Under the pieces are notes generated by a model. That model was not told the origin of the DNA and made no database searches. It saw only the letters and a program-made list of their open reading frames with translations. Positions 1 to 21,183 of a stretch of 64,000 bases of DNA are shown one piece after another (within the stretch, counting starts at the first letter, position 1; every line of letters begins with the position of its first letter). Position numbers and translations under genes: made by a program. This DNA comes from Aporrectodea caliginosa (taxonomy: Eukaryota > Annelida > Clitellata > Crassiclitellata > Lumbricidae). The stretch spans positions 5,800,430-5,864,429 of the forward strand of contig JACEVL010001161.1 in NCBI GenBank assembly GCA_020284085.1, in the 5' to 3' direction.

Positions 1-351
1 TTTGGAATCGCACTTTTCTATAGAAGATGGCTTCACACCAGTTGGTAGCTCCATCTCGACGATGCATCACAACTCCGTTGTAACCAAACCTGAAACGATG
101 CACTGTACATTTACACTTATAATTGGAAACCATATATTATATACATATATATGTCCATGCACAAGTGGCTGGAGGGAGAATTATCCTTGGACCCTGACTG
201 ACAAAATAACTCCCTCTGCAGGTGCTGCTATCATCAGCTGCGTCAGGTATACGGGTCATTCGGCGCGATCAGTTATTTTATTCGCACAGTATGTAGCCTA
301 TATTCGTTTATTTCTATAATATAACAAGAAAAACGCTGTAGTTAACAGTAA

Positions 352-612
352 CAGTATTCATTCATTCATTCATTTAATTCATTTCATTCATTTCAGATAT
401 TAATATAGCGCCCCCTTCAAGATTTCTACTCAGAGGCGCTCCCGACTACAGCGCGGACACTGAATCGGAGTTTCACGCCGAAGCGCATGAGCAATTGCAG
501 TGAAGGACTTGCCCAGGGTCCCTACGCGACGGCTCGAGGTGGATTCGAATCCACAACCCTCCGGTTGCAAGTCACCGAACATACCCCTACACCACCGCGC
601 CCCACAATTATG
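352..612 (-). mobile_element. tRNA-derived SINE with LINE-like 3' end
   Basis: On the minus strand a tRNA-like head carries an A-box-like stretch (GTGGTGTAGGGGTA, near 584-599) and a B-box (GGATTCGAATCC, 541-552). The body then runs into GGGAGCGCCTCTGAGTAG and GGCGCTATAT and ends in an (AATG)n-type tail at about 352-385. The same head and body occur on the plus strand at 59459-59660, which shows a dispersed family. The 3' end resembles the ends of CR1/L2-type LINE fragments elsewhere in the window, so the SINE was probably mobilised by such a LINE (inference). Confidence 0.8.
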
Positions 613-646
613 TATGTATAAGTATGGCTACTTATGGTTGAGTTTG

Positions 647-1160
647 TTAGTACAATATTATATTTTTAATATAGCATTCGTTGGATAAAGTTAATCGAGT
701 CTTCACCTCTTCTAAATGCTGATTGTACTTGGCATGAGCTGCTTTGGCGCTACGTAGCGAGGCAGGAGTAATATTGACACTTGTGGAATTCCCTCCATTT
801 TGACGCAAAGCATCTTTGAGCAATCTACCTGCATTTATGTTTTCTAGTTCAAGACTGGTTCGTTCTTGTGTAACTATTTTCTTATTCGCTGTTAAACTTC
901 TTTCTCCATCTGCATTACGATGAGACAGTGCTAAACATAGCCTATTATGATTTATTTTGCCAGCGTGGTATACTTGAGATGGCCAAGAGCATTTTTTCGT
1001 GCGAGAACTCTTGACCAATATCCATCGATGGTACAAGAATGATAGCCAGTTGCAGCTACGCATGCAATCTTTTCCCATTCTCTCTTCCTCTCCTCCTTCC
1101 TCTCCATCTCCAGAACGCTTGCCACCTTTCCCCTTCGTCCCTTCTTCTCGCTGTCACCTT
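647..1160 (-). pseudogene. hAT-like transposase C-terminal fragment
   Basis: Minus-strand reading gives LALSHRNADGERSLTANK followed by a helical stretch with INAGRLLKDALRQNGG and SAKAAHAKYNQHLEEV. The first part resembles the signature of the hAT C-terminal dimerisation domain (usually H-GNA-D-ER-FS). A charged stretch in another frame, further upstream on the same strand (to about 1160), may belong to it, implying a frameshift near 1000. No N-terminal zinc finger or catalytic core is present here. Assigned as a decayed transposon or transposon-derived fragment; the exact family is not determined. Confidence 0.55.
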
Positions 1161-1691
1161 CACCTCACTCCTCGAAATTTCATAAAGTTAAAAGTGAGAA
1201 ATTAATTAAATGCCAACCATCAGATTTCAATGTAAAATTTCATCATCTGGTCTGTAGTTACTAGTATTTACAATAATTTATTAGTGTTCTGAAACTTGAC
1301 AAGATTACTTGCATCCCACATTTTCTAACAAATAATATTCTTCAGACAAGAAGCATGGACCTATCCATTCAAGAAGCTATTTTACTGGTAGGGTAATGAG
1401 CCCGAGCTGCGTCAAGGAGATGATGAGGCTTGATGATGTACAAGCTAAGCCTAGATACTAAAATAGGCCTCTCAACTTACAAGAAAGGTAGAAAATAATA
1501 TTATTTAATCAAAAACCAGTCACCTAACTACATGATAAAACGCTGAACAATTAAATCACTAGTATATTGATACTTAGATATTGCATCTGCCTGTTTATTA
1601 TTCCGATAGTTTCATAACACATTAAATAAGTAATAAGATAAAGCTAAAGATGGAAGCCAAGTAGTCATCAGCTGCGTGTGGATATAAGCAG

Positions 1692-1774
1692 CAGAGATGG
1701 GTAACTAATTGATTAGCTGCTGCTAATTCTAATTCTAATCGATTAGCAATTCTATCTAATCGTACCCATCTCTG
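1692..1774. mobile_element. 83-bp hAT-type MITE
   Basis: Terminal inverted repeats CAGAGATGGGTA / TACCCATCTCTG enclose only 83 bp. Both sides carry the identical 8-bp duplication ATAAGCAG (1684-1691 and 1775-1782), the target-site size of hAT transposons. The interior is rich in ATTCTAAT/GATTAG motifs and has no coding capacity. Confidence 0.92.
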
Positions 1775-1971
1775 ATAAGCAGGTGTCGCGCTTCCGTACA
1801 TATTGAAAATGAAACAAGGCCTGAAATTCTATAGAAATCTATATCAATCGACCTAAAATACAACGTAGGAAGTAGAGGCAAGCAGTCAGACAGGGACACA
1901 AAATAATAGATAATTACAAAGACAGACAGGTATCTCAGTAGACACACGGACAGACATTTGGTTGAACTTAC

Positions 1972-2765
1972 TCCTTGAGCATCTTCTGTAATTTTCCAGA
2001 ATAACCAACTGCAACGGCCTGGAAACACAGAACGTCGGGGTCGAGATAACGAATTTCTTTCAACAGCCTGTCTGAGAAATTCGTCGGCAGTTGTCCACCT
2101 GGAGTAGCAGCGAATGCACCGCCGTCTCTATCTGAGCCACTCATCTGTTTTTCTTCCACGTCTTCCATTAGGCAGTAAGACGTAACACTAAACTCGACAT
2201 TAATCGGAAGAGAGCTTTGCAAATGGGGATCCTTTATGTATATTCTGTCTGTGATGAAATCTGATTCCACGTTTCTAACTGGAAGGCCCTCCTCCGTCTC
2301 AGACGCACGGTTGCTAACCGACGGCGTAACCAGATCGATTGGAGAGTTCAGCTGAGAGACTTGGTTATTTGATGGCAGGTGCAATCCAACGATCAAGTGG
2401 TACGTGTATGATCTTTGGTCCAATGGTTTCGCTGACTCGGTAATGATCTCCTGTTCAACTTTATTCTGATCCTCTGCTGTCCACGGGTTACTTCTTTTTA
2501 GTTGATCTAATGGAGATAATTGCAGCCCTGATGCATTCACCTGAGTGCTACTGCCCATGTCTACGGACATAGATTCTGCGTTGCTGACGCTGCTGGTTGA
2601 CATCAGTTCTAGGTAGCTGTCTACCGACATCACATCGATCTGGCTTCGACTGTCCGTGGACATCGGCTCCTCATTTCTACCACGTGGCCTCTGATACCTC
2701 TGTATCTGGTTCACATCTTTAACGACAAGGCAACATAACATAACACATACCATCACATAGAGCAA
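1972..2765 (-). CDS. exon of an EEP-superfamily (CCR4/nocturnin/Angel-like) protein, catalytic residues replaced
   Basis: Open minus-strand reading of 265 codons. The left border is a strong splice donor: the exon stops at 1972 and GTAAGT follows (1971-1966), so the last ORF codons are intron. The true exon probably starts near 2720, after a pyrimidine-rich stretch ending TTAAAG; the hydrophobic first 15 residues would then be intron. The N-terminal part is Ser/Asp-rich with repeated MSxDS motifs. The C-terminal part matches the start of an EEP domain: FSVTSYCLMED (192-202), then RLLKEIRYLDPDVLCFQ (233-249). In the family the first motif has Asn after SY and the second has Glu after Q, both metal or catalytic ligands. 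Here they are Cys198 and Ala250. Either a pseudoenzyme or a decaying gene; the rest of the domain was not found downstream (1-1965). Confidence 0.5.
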
Positions 2766-2949
2766 ATCTTAATTTTAAATCTGCCGTAGTAATGCCTTTT
2801 CTTCAATAAGCCTTACCTGGATATCAACAGCCTATCAAACTTAATTAAGACAAACCTCCAATTTGAATTAGATTTCAAAGCTTCTTGAGAGTCTATTCCT
2901 TACATGGTTTAAAAACACGCTACTTCATATTAATTTACTCGTTTGTTTT

Positions 2950-3125
2950 CTGGGATGCTTGAACTGGCTAGCTTCTTAGCTCTGCAATCGGTCTGTACAA
3001 GTGAGCATTGGTACTGCTCGGTCTGAACCTTTTGTCTGTACCGTTGATGTTCCACAGGAATTCTCGGCCATTCATTATAGTTTTAATCTTCACTTCGGCA
3101 GTTTTGGTGAGTTCGTAGGATGGAT
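2950..3125 (-). other. unassigned short minus-strand ORF
   Basis: A frame of roughly 58 codons reads YELTKTAEVKIKTIMNGREF followed by LWNINGTDKRFRPSSTNAHL and YRPIAELRS before a stop. The composition looks protein-like rather than random. I do not recognise it and see no convincing splice sites. It may be a fragment of a retroelement or an exon of a neighbouring minus-strand gene. Confidence 0.25.
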
Positions 3126-3337
3126 TAGATAGTTGTCACTATGGACCGATTCCCAAATTTTAGTGATTAAGTGACGGTAGAGCGGAGAAATGTTAGAGCG
3201 GAAGAACGAATTGGTTAGATTTTGAATAACTAGAGAAGTGAGGAGGTCTGAGAGGATTGAAGTGTGCTGTAGATAAGTGATGGCACTTTGTAGTCTGTTC
3301 ATTCAGGTATTTTAAGACAGTGCATTGCAGCAGTCTA

Positions 3338-3480
3338 GTTTTGCATGGATCATGGGTTTTGCATGGATCATGAGTTTTGCATGGATCATATGTTTTGTAT
3401 GGATCATATGCTTTGCATGGATCATGGGTTTGGCATGGATGGATCATAGGTTTGGTATGGATCATGGGTTTTGGAATAGT
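3338..3480. repeat. minisatellite, GGATCATGGGTTTTGCAT units
   Basis: About eight imperfect copies of a 17-20 bp unit built on GCATGGATCATGGGTTT. The open frames across it (HDPCKTHDPCKT on the minus strand) only reflect the repeat. Confidence 0.85.
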
Positions 3481-3580
3481 TGATGCCGTTTTGAAGTCAG
3501 GCATTGGGTGGATTCTACGAAGATCATGGACATATGGATATGCATTATGCGTAGCCGCCTTTTCTCCCCATGACTATGCC

Positions 3581-4452
3581 CAGGGGCGGATCCAGGGGGG
3601 CAATCCCGGCCATGGCCCCCCATTTGAAATTTACACAGAACGTGGCCCCCTCCCCATCGCCAAGTAGACAATGTTCACTCTGTGATCTTTTGTTGTAAAA
3701 GAAAATGAGGATATATAAATAAAAAATATTATATTTGTACAACTAAATTAGCTTCTCTCGAGTGTTGTTTCTCAAGTTTCAAAATATCAAATTTTAAAAT
3801 GTTGTGTTCCTTGAACATTTAGTAAAACTACATCATTACTACATGGCTCCCGATAAGGTAGTTGAATAATTCTTGCTTGGTTTGTGTACCATTTGTTAAC
3901 TATTCTGCTAACCGAGTCCCGGTAAGCAATTCGTGTACCTTTTCTCAATCCAGATCCTTTGCCTGCATATGTCCCTCCCTATGGAATGGACTTCCACCTT
4001 CTCTACGCTCTGCAATCCTCACTGGTAGCATCTCTACCTCTTTCTCTCACCTTAACACCTTCCATTTCTCTCGGAGTACCTCGCACTGGGAGTGCTTCTG
4101 AAAGGCTTATGCTATGAGAAGCGTTTTATAAATGATCAAATACAATACAATACAATATCTTATTGCTTATGGCGTTCTTGAAAATTGAACGTATTTTCTA
4201 GGTTTTATATTAATTTTAAAAATGTCTGGTTTCCTAGTACTACTGTCCACAGTCAAACTCAAAAACGACTTAAGTAACATCTTAGCTACCAGTGACATAT
4301 CTGATGCCTTTCAGTATAAATGAAATAATACAGCAATTTGTTCACATTGACAGCCTAAAATGCAACCATTGCAGTGTGGAAATTCAAAAATTTAGGTACG
4401 CCCCTTCGGACGCTCATTTGCCCCCCTCATAAACTTTCTGGATCCGCCCCTG
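3581..4452. mobile_element. non-autonomous hAT element
   Basis: TIRs CAGGGGCGGATCCAGG (3581) and CTGGATCCGCCCCTG (ending 4452) are flanked by a perfect 8-bp duplication ACTATGCC (3573-3580, 4453-4460). No transposase remains. A LINE 3' end (3862-4160) sits inside, so that insertion is younger than the element or was captured by it. Confidence 0.93.
3862..4160 (+). mobile_element. CR1/L2-type LINE 3' end (5'-truncated)
   Basis: The frame reads SFACICPSLWNGLPPSLRSA, the usual end of CR1/L2 ORF2 (GPSLWN-LP-LR). It is followed by the 3' UTR signature GGGAGTGCTTCTGA ... GCGTTTTATAAATG and an (AATAC)n tail at 4138-4157. Truncated remnant nested in the hAT element. Confidence 0.75.
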
Positions 4453-4833
4453 ACTATGCCAACTCGGTTACTTCATCTGGCAACTGGATAATCACACCTC
4501 ACATTACTTCGCATTACTGTGTGATTTTGCGCTTGCTAATATAACACTGGACATACTATAAAATTATAACAACAAAATAATGGTTTTTGAATTATTCCGA
4601 AGTCTTCGCCTGCACTAGAAGGCATTGAATGCAAAAGCAAAAAGTGAAATGAAACCGAATCTAGAAGCGAAAGAACGAACAAATGTAATGTAATGTAAAT
4701 TTCCATAATTTCTCAGCGCCACAAGAGCCACGTCATGGAGACCAGTTTATTCACCGGCGCTATATTAATAACCAGATTTTTTCGTCCGTTCCAGTGCCAG
4801 GTAAGAAACATACACATGTTAATCAATCAATCA

Positions 4834-4890
4834 GAGGCCGTGACAGAAATTCCGGGCCCCTAGGCAGAGCAGTCACGGGCCTCTAAATTA
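4834..4890. repeat. short inverted repeat, probable transposon end
   Basis: AGAGGCCGTGAC (4834) faces GTCACGGGCCTCT about 40 bp later. The sequence resembles hAT terminal repeats, but I found no partner end or target duplication. Between here and about 5200 I see only AT-rich DNA. Confidence 0.35.
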
Positions 4891-5199
4891 TCGTTAGACT
4901 TTATCAGAAATTAAAAAAACAAATTAAAATACTATAAGTGCGGATACGACCGTACGATATTATATTTATATATACAATTGTGATTTTATTCAGATGTTAA
5001 TTTAAAAAATTTAGTTTTCAAATTTCTGCTGATCAAAAAGCAACTCTTCTGGATTTAGCTGCAGCAAAATCGTTTATAATATTCCTCGTAGTTCAATGCT
5101 TTGCCAGATCATATTTGATTGTAAGAGTTGCAAGACCATTTAGTCTGTCTTGCTTCATAACATAATTTGCCTGAGAAATTGTTCGACGGAGTCAGAAGA

Positions 5200-5375
5200 A
5201 AATGAGTTTGGGGAGAAGGATATGTAGAGTTGGGTGTCGTCTGCGTATAGATAGTGGTTAACACAGGATGATTCTATGAGATGGCTTAATGGTGTGGTAT
5301 ACAGAATGAAGAGGAGTGGAGCCAGGACAGAGCCTTGAGGGACACCGCAAATGAGTGGGGAGGGGGGTTAAGAGC
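5200..5375 (-). pseudogene. LINE reverse transcriptase fragment with YADD box
   Basis: Minus-strand reading gives [20 protein letters not shown] and then [19 protein letters not shown], the conserved palm motifs (PQGSVLGP and YADD) of CR1/L2-type reverse transcriptases. Only about 55 codons remain, so it is an internal fragment with no flanking domains. Confidence 0.8.
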
Positions 5376-5738
5376 AGTGCCATCAATCATTCATTCAACT
5401 AAACATCCATAAATCCATACATCAATGAACAGTCTGTATAAGAATCACTATTGCAGACAGAAGCTTTGCTATTGACATGACATGCTAACACAAACCATGG
5501 GTAAATCACCTTTAGCAGTTACCGCTCTAACAATAGATACAGTGTGAACTCGTTAACACTGAGTCATTTGGGGACATGCCTTATAATACAATGCGTAAAC
5601 CTGGCTGCGTGTAAAAAGCACCACTTCAAGAAAGAGCTCATCAGTGGCGCTCACGATCCGAACCAGTGACATAGACATAATTATACAAACGTCAGGCGCT
5701 TGCTCGAAAGGCGATTCCAGCTGGTTGCACCAACATAG

Positions 5739-5998
5739 GCAAAGGGCCCGATAGCGCATTGAATAACAAAATGGCAGAGAGCGAGAGGTACCGAGATCGA
5801 ACCCGTAGGCGGACATGCTTTGTAGGCTGCTATTAGCGCCGTGTATTGCAGGCTGTCTGTTCTGTTAGTAGTTAAGATTTATATCTCCTGTCATAAATTG
5901 CGTTCTTGTGAATTGTTTCAATTGCATAACTGTACACTGTAACCTGTTGCGGTTTGTCAACCGGATTGTTTCAATAAAGAATATTATTATAAAGCCTC
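5739..5998 (+). mobile_element. tRNA-derived SINE, family B
   Basis: The tRNA-like head has GCCCGATAGCGCATTG (A-box region) and GAGATCGAACCC (B-box). The body (CGGACATGCTTTGTAGGCTG onward) ends in a TTATTAT tail. A close second copy, same strand, lies at 50877-51130, sharing the whole CTGCTATTAGCGCCGTGTAT block. Confidence 0.85.
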
Positions 5999-6386
5999 TC
6001 GAGCGAGCTGTAGCAGTACTCATTGGAGGGACAGTCAGGAGTTCATGGGTAGCTGACCAAAGGGTGCCACGATTCGGGACCGAGGTGACTGAAATGCAGA
6101 AGTTCTTAAGGTATGATGGAGCAGAGCCTCAAGATTTTGTGCATATGGGTCATGATCCTCAACTCAATACACTGCCAGTGCAAAGTTTCGGGAGAATGCT
6201 CAAAAAGTCGATATTCAGCGGTACACTCCAGTTGTTGTATGAGCGCGTATAAATCAATACCTCGTGTTATCACCTTCGTGGGGCATGACCCTGCTTCGCG
6301 TTAAGCAAAATGGCGAATAAACCAGAGCGCATAAACGCGTCCACACTGTTATATATTATATTAAGGCAAATGAAATATCCTCTTGC

Positions 6387-16560
<10,174 letters not shown>

Positions 16561-17021
16561 AGTTTCGTTTCAGGATAAAAGATTTTGGTTGAGGGATGAG
16601 TCTGAAGCGATCGACACTGCAAAGGACAGATCAAAGGATAGCTGAACTAACTGAAAACAGGTGTAAATTTGAAATTCAGCTCCAAGAAATTACATGCAAA
16701 ACCACCAGATCAAGGAATTAAGTCAGACGCAATAAACAATAAAATTCATTCTTCGTTTATTGAATCCCAAAAAGTCAGAAAAAAAAATACAGATATGAAA
16801 CACTGACATGGGTATTGAGAAACAACCGGTAGACCCAGAAGGAACCAGAGTTCCGCTTGAATAGGGTCACCAAATTAAAGGCAGTACAGATGGCGACGAA
16901 GAACAGTCGTCTTTCTAATTAAACATGCATCGAAGTCTTAACTATGACAACAACAAAAAATTACAGCTGTATTTTGCCCTTCATCGAAAGTTCAGAGGAA
17001 CACACGATTATACTTAGACAA

Positions 17022-17090
17022 AGCATCGATGGCGCTGAGCAAATGTGAGTGAAGGACTTGCTCGAGGTCACTGCACAGTAACTGCCTCGA
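17022..17090. mobile_element. SINE fragment
   Basis: GATGGCGCTGAGCAAATG then GTGAAGGACTTGCTCGAGGT resembles the SINE body at 55150 (GGCGCTGAACAATGAGTGAAGGAC). Only about 70 bp. Confidence 0.5.
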
Positions 17091-17930
17091 CCCGCTCTCT
17101 CATGACTTACACCTATAGATGTCTTCAAATCGCCTCTGTCTCAATTCCTCCAAAACTTAACTCATCTGGTTTGGCACTCCCCAACAACTCCAAGCACTTG
17201 ACCTTTTGCTTCTTGCTGAAAACTTCCCCCAGTTCACTTTCTCTACTAGTGTACGCGATCTAGGTGTCTCTTACTTTCTCTGAACATATCACTCAGCTTA
17301 CACGCTCCTCCTACTTTCACAGAATCTGTTTCCTCATCCACCTTGACTTCAATAGTTCATGCATTTGTCTGTTACAGAATTGACTACATTGCAATTCTGT
17401 TCTTATAGGCCTTTCCAAGGTCCGCCTGTCCCCTATCCAGTCAGTTCTAAATGCAGCTGCCAGATTGTTTGCTCACCTTCTTAAATTCTCCCATACCTCC
17501 TCGTTTATGATCAATCAATTTGCACTGGGTTCCTCTCACAGCCCGAATTCAGTTCAAAGTTCATGTCCTAGTCCTTAAGTCCAAATTGGGCACTGCTCCT
17601 AAATATCTCAGGGATCACATTCGCTCCCCCCCCTCTCTTCAGTTTCTCATCGACCTCTTCGCTTCTTGGTCAGGCATGCTCTTTTTGTTCCACGAGTTAG
17701 ATCCACTATGACCCAAACTAGATCTTTTGCCATTATTGGGCCCTCGCTATGGAATGCCCTTCCCTCCTCTCTACGTGCTACCATTCCTTCTTGGCCTCTT
17801 CCTATGGCCTTCTCCATCCTCAAAACCTTCTTCTTACCTATGGGTTCTCGCACTGGGAGCCTGAATGGCCACTGCTGTGAACGACGCTATATAAATTAAC
17901 AAATACAATACAATACAAAACTCGCCGACA
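17091..17930 (+). pseudogene. CR1/L2 LINE ORF2 C-terminal fragment with 3' tail
   Basis: Translating with shifts gives SSNRLCLNSSKT-like, SGLALPNNSK, VRDLGVS, RIDYIAIL, LSPIQSVLNAAARLFAHL, SFAIIGPSLWNALPSSLRAT. This matches, segment by segment, the LINE at 39670-40359, so it is the same family with frameshifts. The 3' end has CACTGGGAGCCTGAATGG ... GACGCTATATAAATTAAC and an (AATAC)n tail (17898-17920). Confidence 0.82.
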
Positions 17931-19195
17931 TTTTAAAACGATGCTCAAAACGATATTGCTGCTTGTTTACTATAGGCTAGTAACTAGAGCTTAGGCAAAA
18001 TGAAATTCGCAGAAGCCGAATTGTCAGTTTCACCTAGTGTCAGGTCAAAATTCGGAGGGGTGAAAAGGTAACAGACGAGGAAAAAGGACGTTTGCACGCC
18101 TCCATAGAAGATCCTCAAAAATTAGGCTACTCTCCAAGATCGTAAGTTCAATAGGCTAAGGTGCAAACACGACCACAGCCATCCAAATACAAGAACACCT
18201 ATTTACTCCAATGTGTGTTGTAACTCACCAATAAATAAAACTACATGGCTGTGTCAGCAAAACAAATTTGTCTAACAAGCAAATGGTTCAGACATTTTTA
18301 GAAACGACTACCGCCCTTCGTCTAAAGCACTTCACATCCTCCTACATCTATGCTTATAGCTTAGACAATAATATTTCTACGCTAGGGGCCAATGTGTCAG
18401 TTTTCGATACAATGATTAAGGTCAGAAGAAATTCACGGCAAAAAAGTTAAAAAGACACAGTAGGATTTTGTAAAAAAAAAATGGCCAAACCAAAGGAAAA
18501 TTCACGCCTGAAATCATGTTTTATTTACGCCTACTAAGGTCCAGCCAAAGAATTAAGCAAATAAAAAAAGAAATGACTCAGACGCTATGCATATTGCAAC
18601 AAAAATGCAAGTGTAAACATTTCTCTGCACAAAGCTGTAGACCTATCTGCAGACGCTTGAAAGCTTATAGTATCGGGGGCTGAAGGGTTATAGTGCATAA
18701 GTTTGCTGGCGTCGTGAGGGTCTGTCAGGGTCAGTGTTAGGGTTAGTGTCGTCATTAGAAAACCTCGTACCATCGGCGTCCGCGCAGCATGCTCAAAGAT
18801 ACTGTATAAATCCTTGAGCCCACGATACTATAAGTTTGCCCAGACGCTGGTCGATTGACCATTTCGAATCCTCGTGTGCTCTAGTTATGTTGCAGCTCGA
18901 ACAAAACACCTGCCGTGCGTCAGCGTGCAATTTTCCTTTTCGATACTGTTTAGCACGATACGCGCACAATACATTACCATTTCTTCAGAGATAAAATTAA
19001 TAATAATAAACAATTTAATTTGCGATAATGCGAAAGATAAGGATAAATACCTTTTAAATCGTAATGGCGTCCAACCAGAAACCGGAAATGCAATGAGTGA
19101 GTGACGTCAACGTCATCGCGTGGCTGTTGATTAATAGATGATTAATTATAATAGCACAGAATAGATAAAGCGCTTTATTAAATTTTTTATTCTGT
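17930..19195. other. no gene recognised
   Basis: AT-rich DNA. A GGGTCAGTGTTAGGGTTAGTG tract near 18720 and GCACAGAATAGATAAAG at about 19154 (also seen at 24356) are the only patterns noted. Confidence 0.45.
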
Positions 19196-19202
19196 GTTAA
19201 TA

Positions 19203-20066
19203 GGGATAGACGAAAATCACGAATTCACGGAATTCACGGAAACTATTAATTTTTGGCTTTTGCCGTGAAAGCCGTGAATTTTAACATTTGTTGTGATTGT
19301 TTGCATATGCTGCACTTTTTGTGTCTAAATCCATAAAGTTTTGATGTTAAACATATCAAATTGGATTGAAACGGCCACCTTGGCCAATAACGAAGGCATT
19401 TTTGTCAACTGCCAGAGGCCCCTCAAAGTCCGACTCACACCTCAACGTGGTGAGGGGGTGGCAACAGTCAGTAGGGGAGTGCCTGCTGAGGCTATGCCAT
19501 CAGTGGTGAAGGTCTTGGCTGAAGTAGCCTACCACCTAGGGCGCTACGCGAGGTGGACAGGCTCAGCAGGAACCCTGAAAAAGCTGGCAAACGCCTAAGC
19601 CTGGAACTCTCTTTAAGGGAGAAGTGCGAAGGTCGAACGGATTGGTGCAGATACTCCGTTCGTAGAGAAAAAATACGTATGAAATGACTCCAACGGGCCT
19701 CCGCCCATGGATCCGATGCAAGCGTTGGACACCTACGGGCCTTCGCCCATGGATCCTGATGATGATGATGATGATGCCAGAGGCCCAGATGGCGCCAAAA
19801 GTAAATTAAACCATTGTATTCTGACTTGGAGCCATGCCAGCGTTAATTTTCACTTATTGACTCAATTAGGCCTACCCCGGTAGCCTAACACACTGTCTGC
19901 GCTGTCGTAACGTCGTAAACAAGTAATTGAAATCGTTTTATGGATACAATAATATTATTATGACTTGGAATTGGTGCCGTGAATTCGCCGTGAATTTGGC
20001 AAGGTTTTGAAAGTAGGCCTATGCCGTGAGTTTTAACTTTTTGACCGTGATTTTCGTCAATCCTGT
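19203..20066. mobile_element. DNA transposon with GACGAAAATCACG termini, containing a LINE 3' end
   Basis: The left end AGGGATAGACGAAAATCACG (19202) faces CCGTGATTTTCGTCAATCCT (20044-20063) in inverse orientation, and subterminal GTGAATT motifs recur at both ends. I could not define a clean target duplication. The middle (about 19370-19780) is a separate insert. Confidence 0.6.
19375..19777 (+). mobile_element. non-LTR retrotransposon or SINE 3' segment with (GAT)n tail
   Basis: GGCCACCTTGGCCAATAACG through repeated GGGCCTCCGCCCATGGATCC and GGGCCTTCGCCCATGGATCC, ending in TGATGATGATGATGATG. A simple (GAT)n tail is typical of some LINE clades. No reverse transcriptase remains; the clade is not determined. 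Confidence 0.55.
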
Positions 20067-20411
20067 AGCCTTTATTCTGACAAACGCACATGCATTACGT
20101 CGTAGGCCAATACAATGATTACATAGGCTACTTTTAAAAAAATAAAAGGAGCCGATTATAAAGTCGCATAGACTTATAATTTATGCTCAACGAAATATAA
20201 ATAAAAATACATCGATTAAGATAGGCCTAGCTACTTTTGAACACGTAGATTTAACAAAGGACAGCAGTCACAGCACGAAACTGTGCACTCTCTTGCGAAA
20301 TAGGTAGGCTATAGGCCTAATTGTTCTTACGATTAGAATCGTCACTCTCCTCATTTCTTCAGGCTATAGGCCTAGAGACTGGGAGTTATTAGCTTATTAC
20401 TTACCTTAGGG

Positions 20412-20840
20412 TCGTCCATTAATTAGGTCAACAAATAGGGGAGGGGTTTGGAAAAGTTTGACAGTTGTTGACAAAGGGGGAGGGGGGTTCGGTAAAAGTT
20501 GACGTCAAGAAATTTTTCTCCAATAAATCAACACAGACCCTTCCAAATGGTAGCGAAAACATTAAGAAATGCTAAAAATGTATAAAGTGCTTAATGTTTA
20601 ATACTACTAAAAGCTGGTAATAAACTAAACTCATATATTTTGAAATTCGAGATCGCATTTTTAAGTGTAAAAATTTGGTTAACAATGATTCTATATGTAT
20701 TGAGCCATTTTGTTTTTTTTGTAGGGGGGCGGGTTCTGGAATTGTTGACATAATTTTTAGGGGGTCCGTCAATGTTTGACAGTTGTTGACAAGGGGTGGG
20801 AGGGGTCAAAAATTTGTTGACATAATTAATGGATGACCCC
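20412..20840. mobile_element. MITE, copy 1 (GGGTCGTCCATTAATTA termini)
   Basis: TIRs GGGTCGTCCATTAATTAGG and ATAATTAATGGATGACCCC with subterminal TTGACAGTTGTTGACA motifs. TTA flanks both ends, which would fit the 3-bp target of PIF/Harbinger elements. A second copy lies inverted at 38038-38486. Non-coding. Confidence 0.8.
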
Positions 20841-21183
20841 TTACTTTAATTTCTCACGTTGCGAAACATAATTATCGGTTCCCCCGAATATCGTGTTGCA
20901 TTAATTTCACAAAATTGGCCCAAAGTCACGGCAATTTACAGCATTTTGGGAAATTCACTGCAGTCACGGCAAATGTCAACAATCGCGGAATTCACGTCTT
21001 TCCGTGACTTTGTGGATTTGAGTGGCTTCGGCAATAGACCAGAGAGGTTCCTGAACAAAAAAGGTCTGTCTCATGATTTAGGCTAGTCTTCACTAGACTA
21101 GAGTCTCTCGGATTGAAATAGGGATCTTATGTCACTTCGCAAATTTCATATCATTATTGTAGCATGTTATGGTGAAAAGTACG

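Noticed and set aside
5553..5816. Minus-strand frame of 87 codons
   Set aside because: Overlaps the SINE at 5739 and has no homology I recognise.
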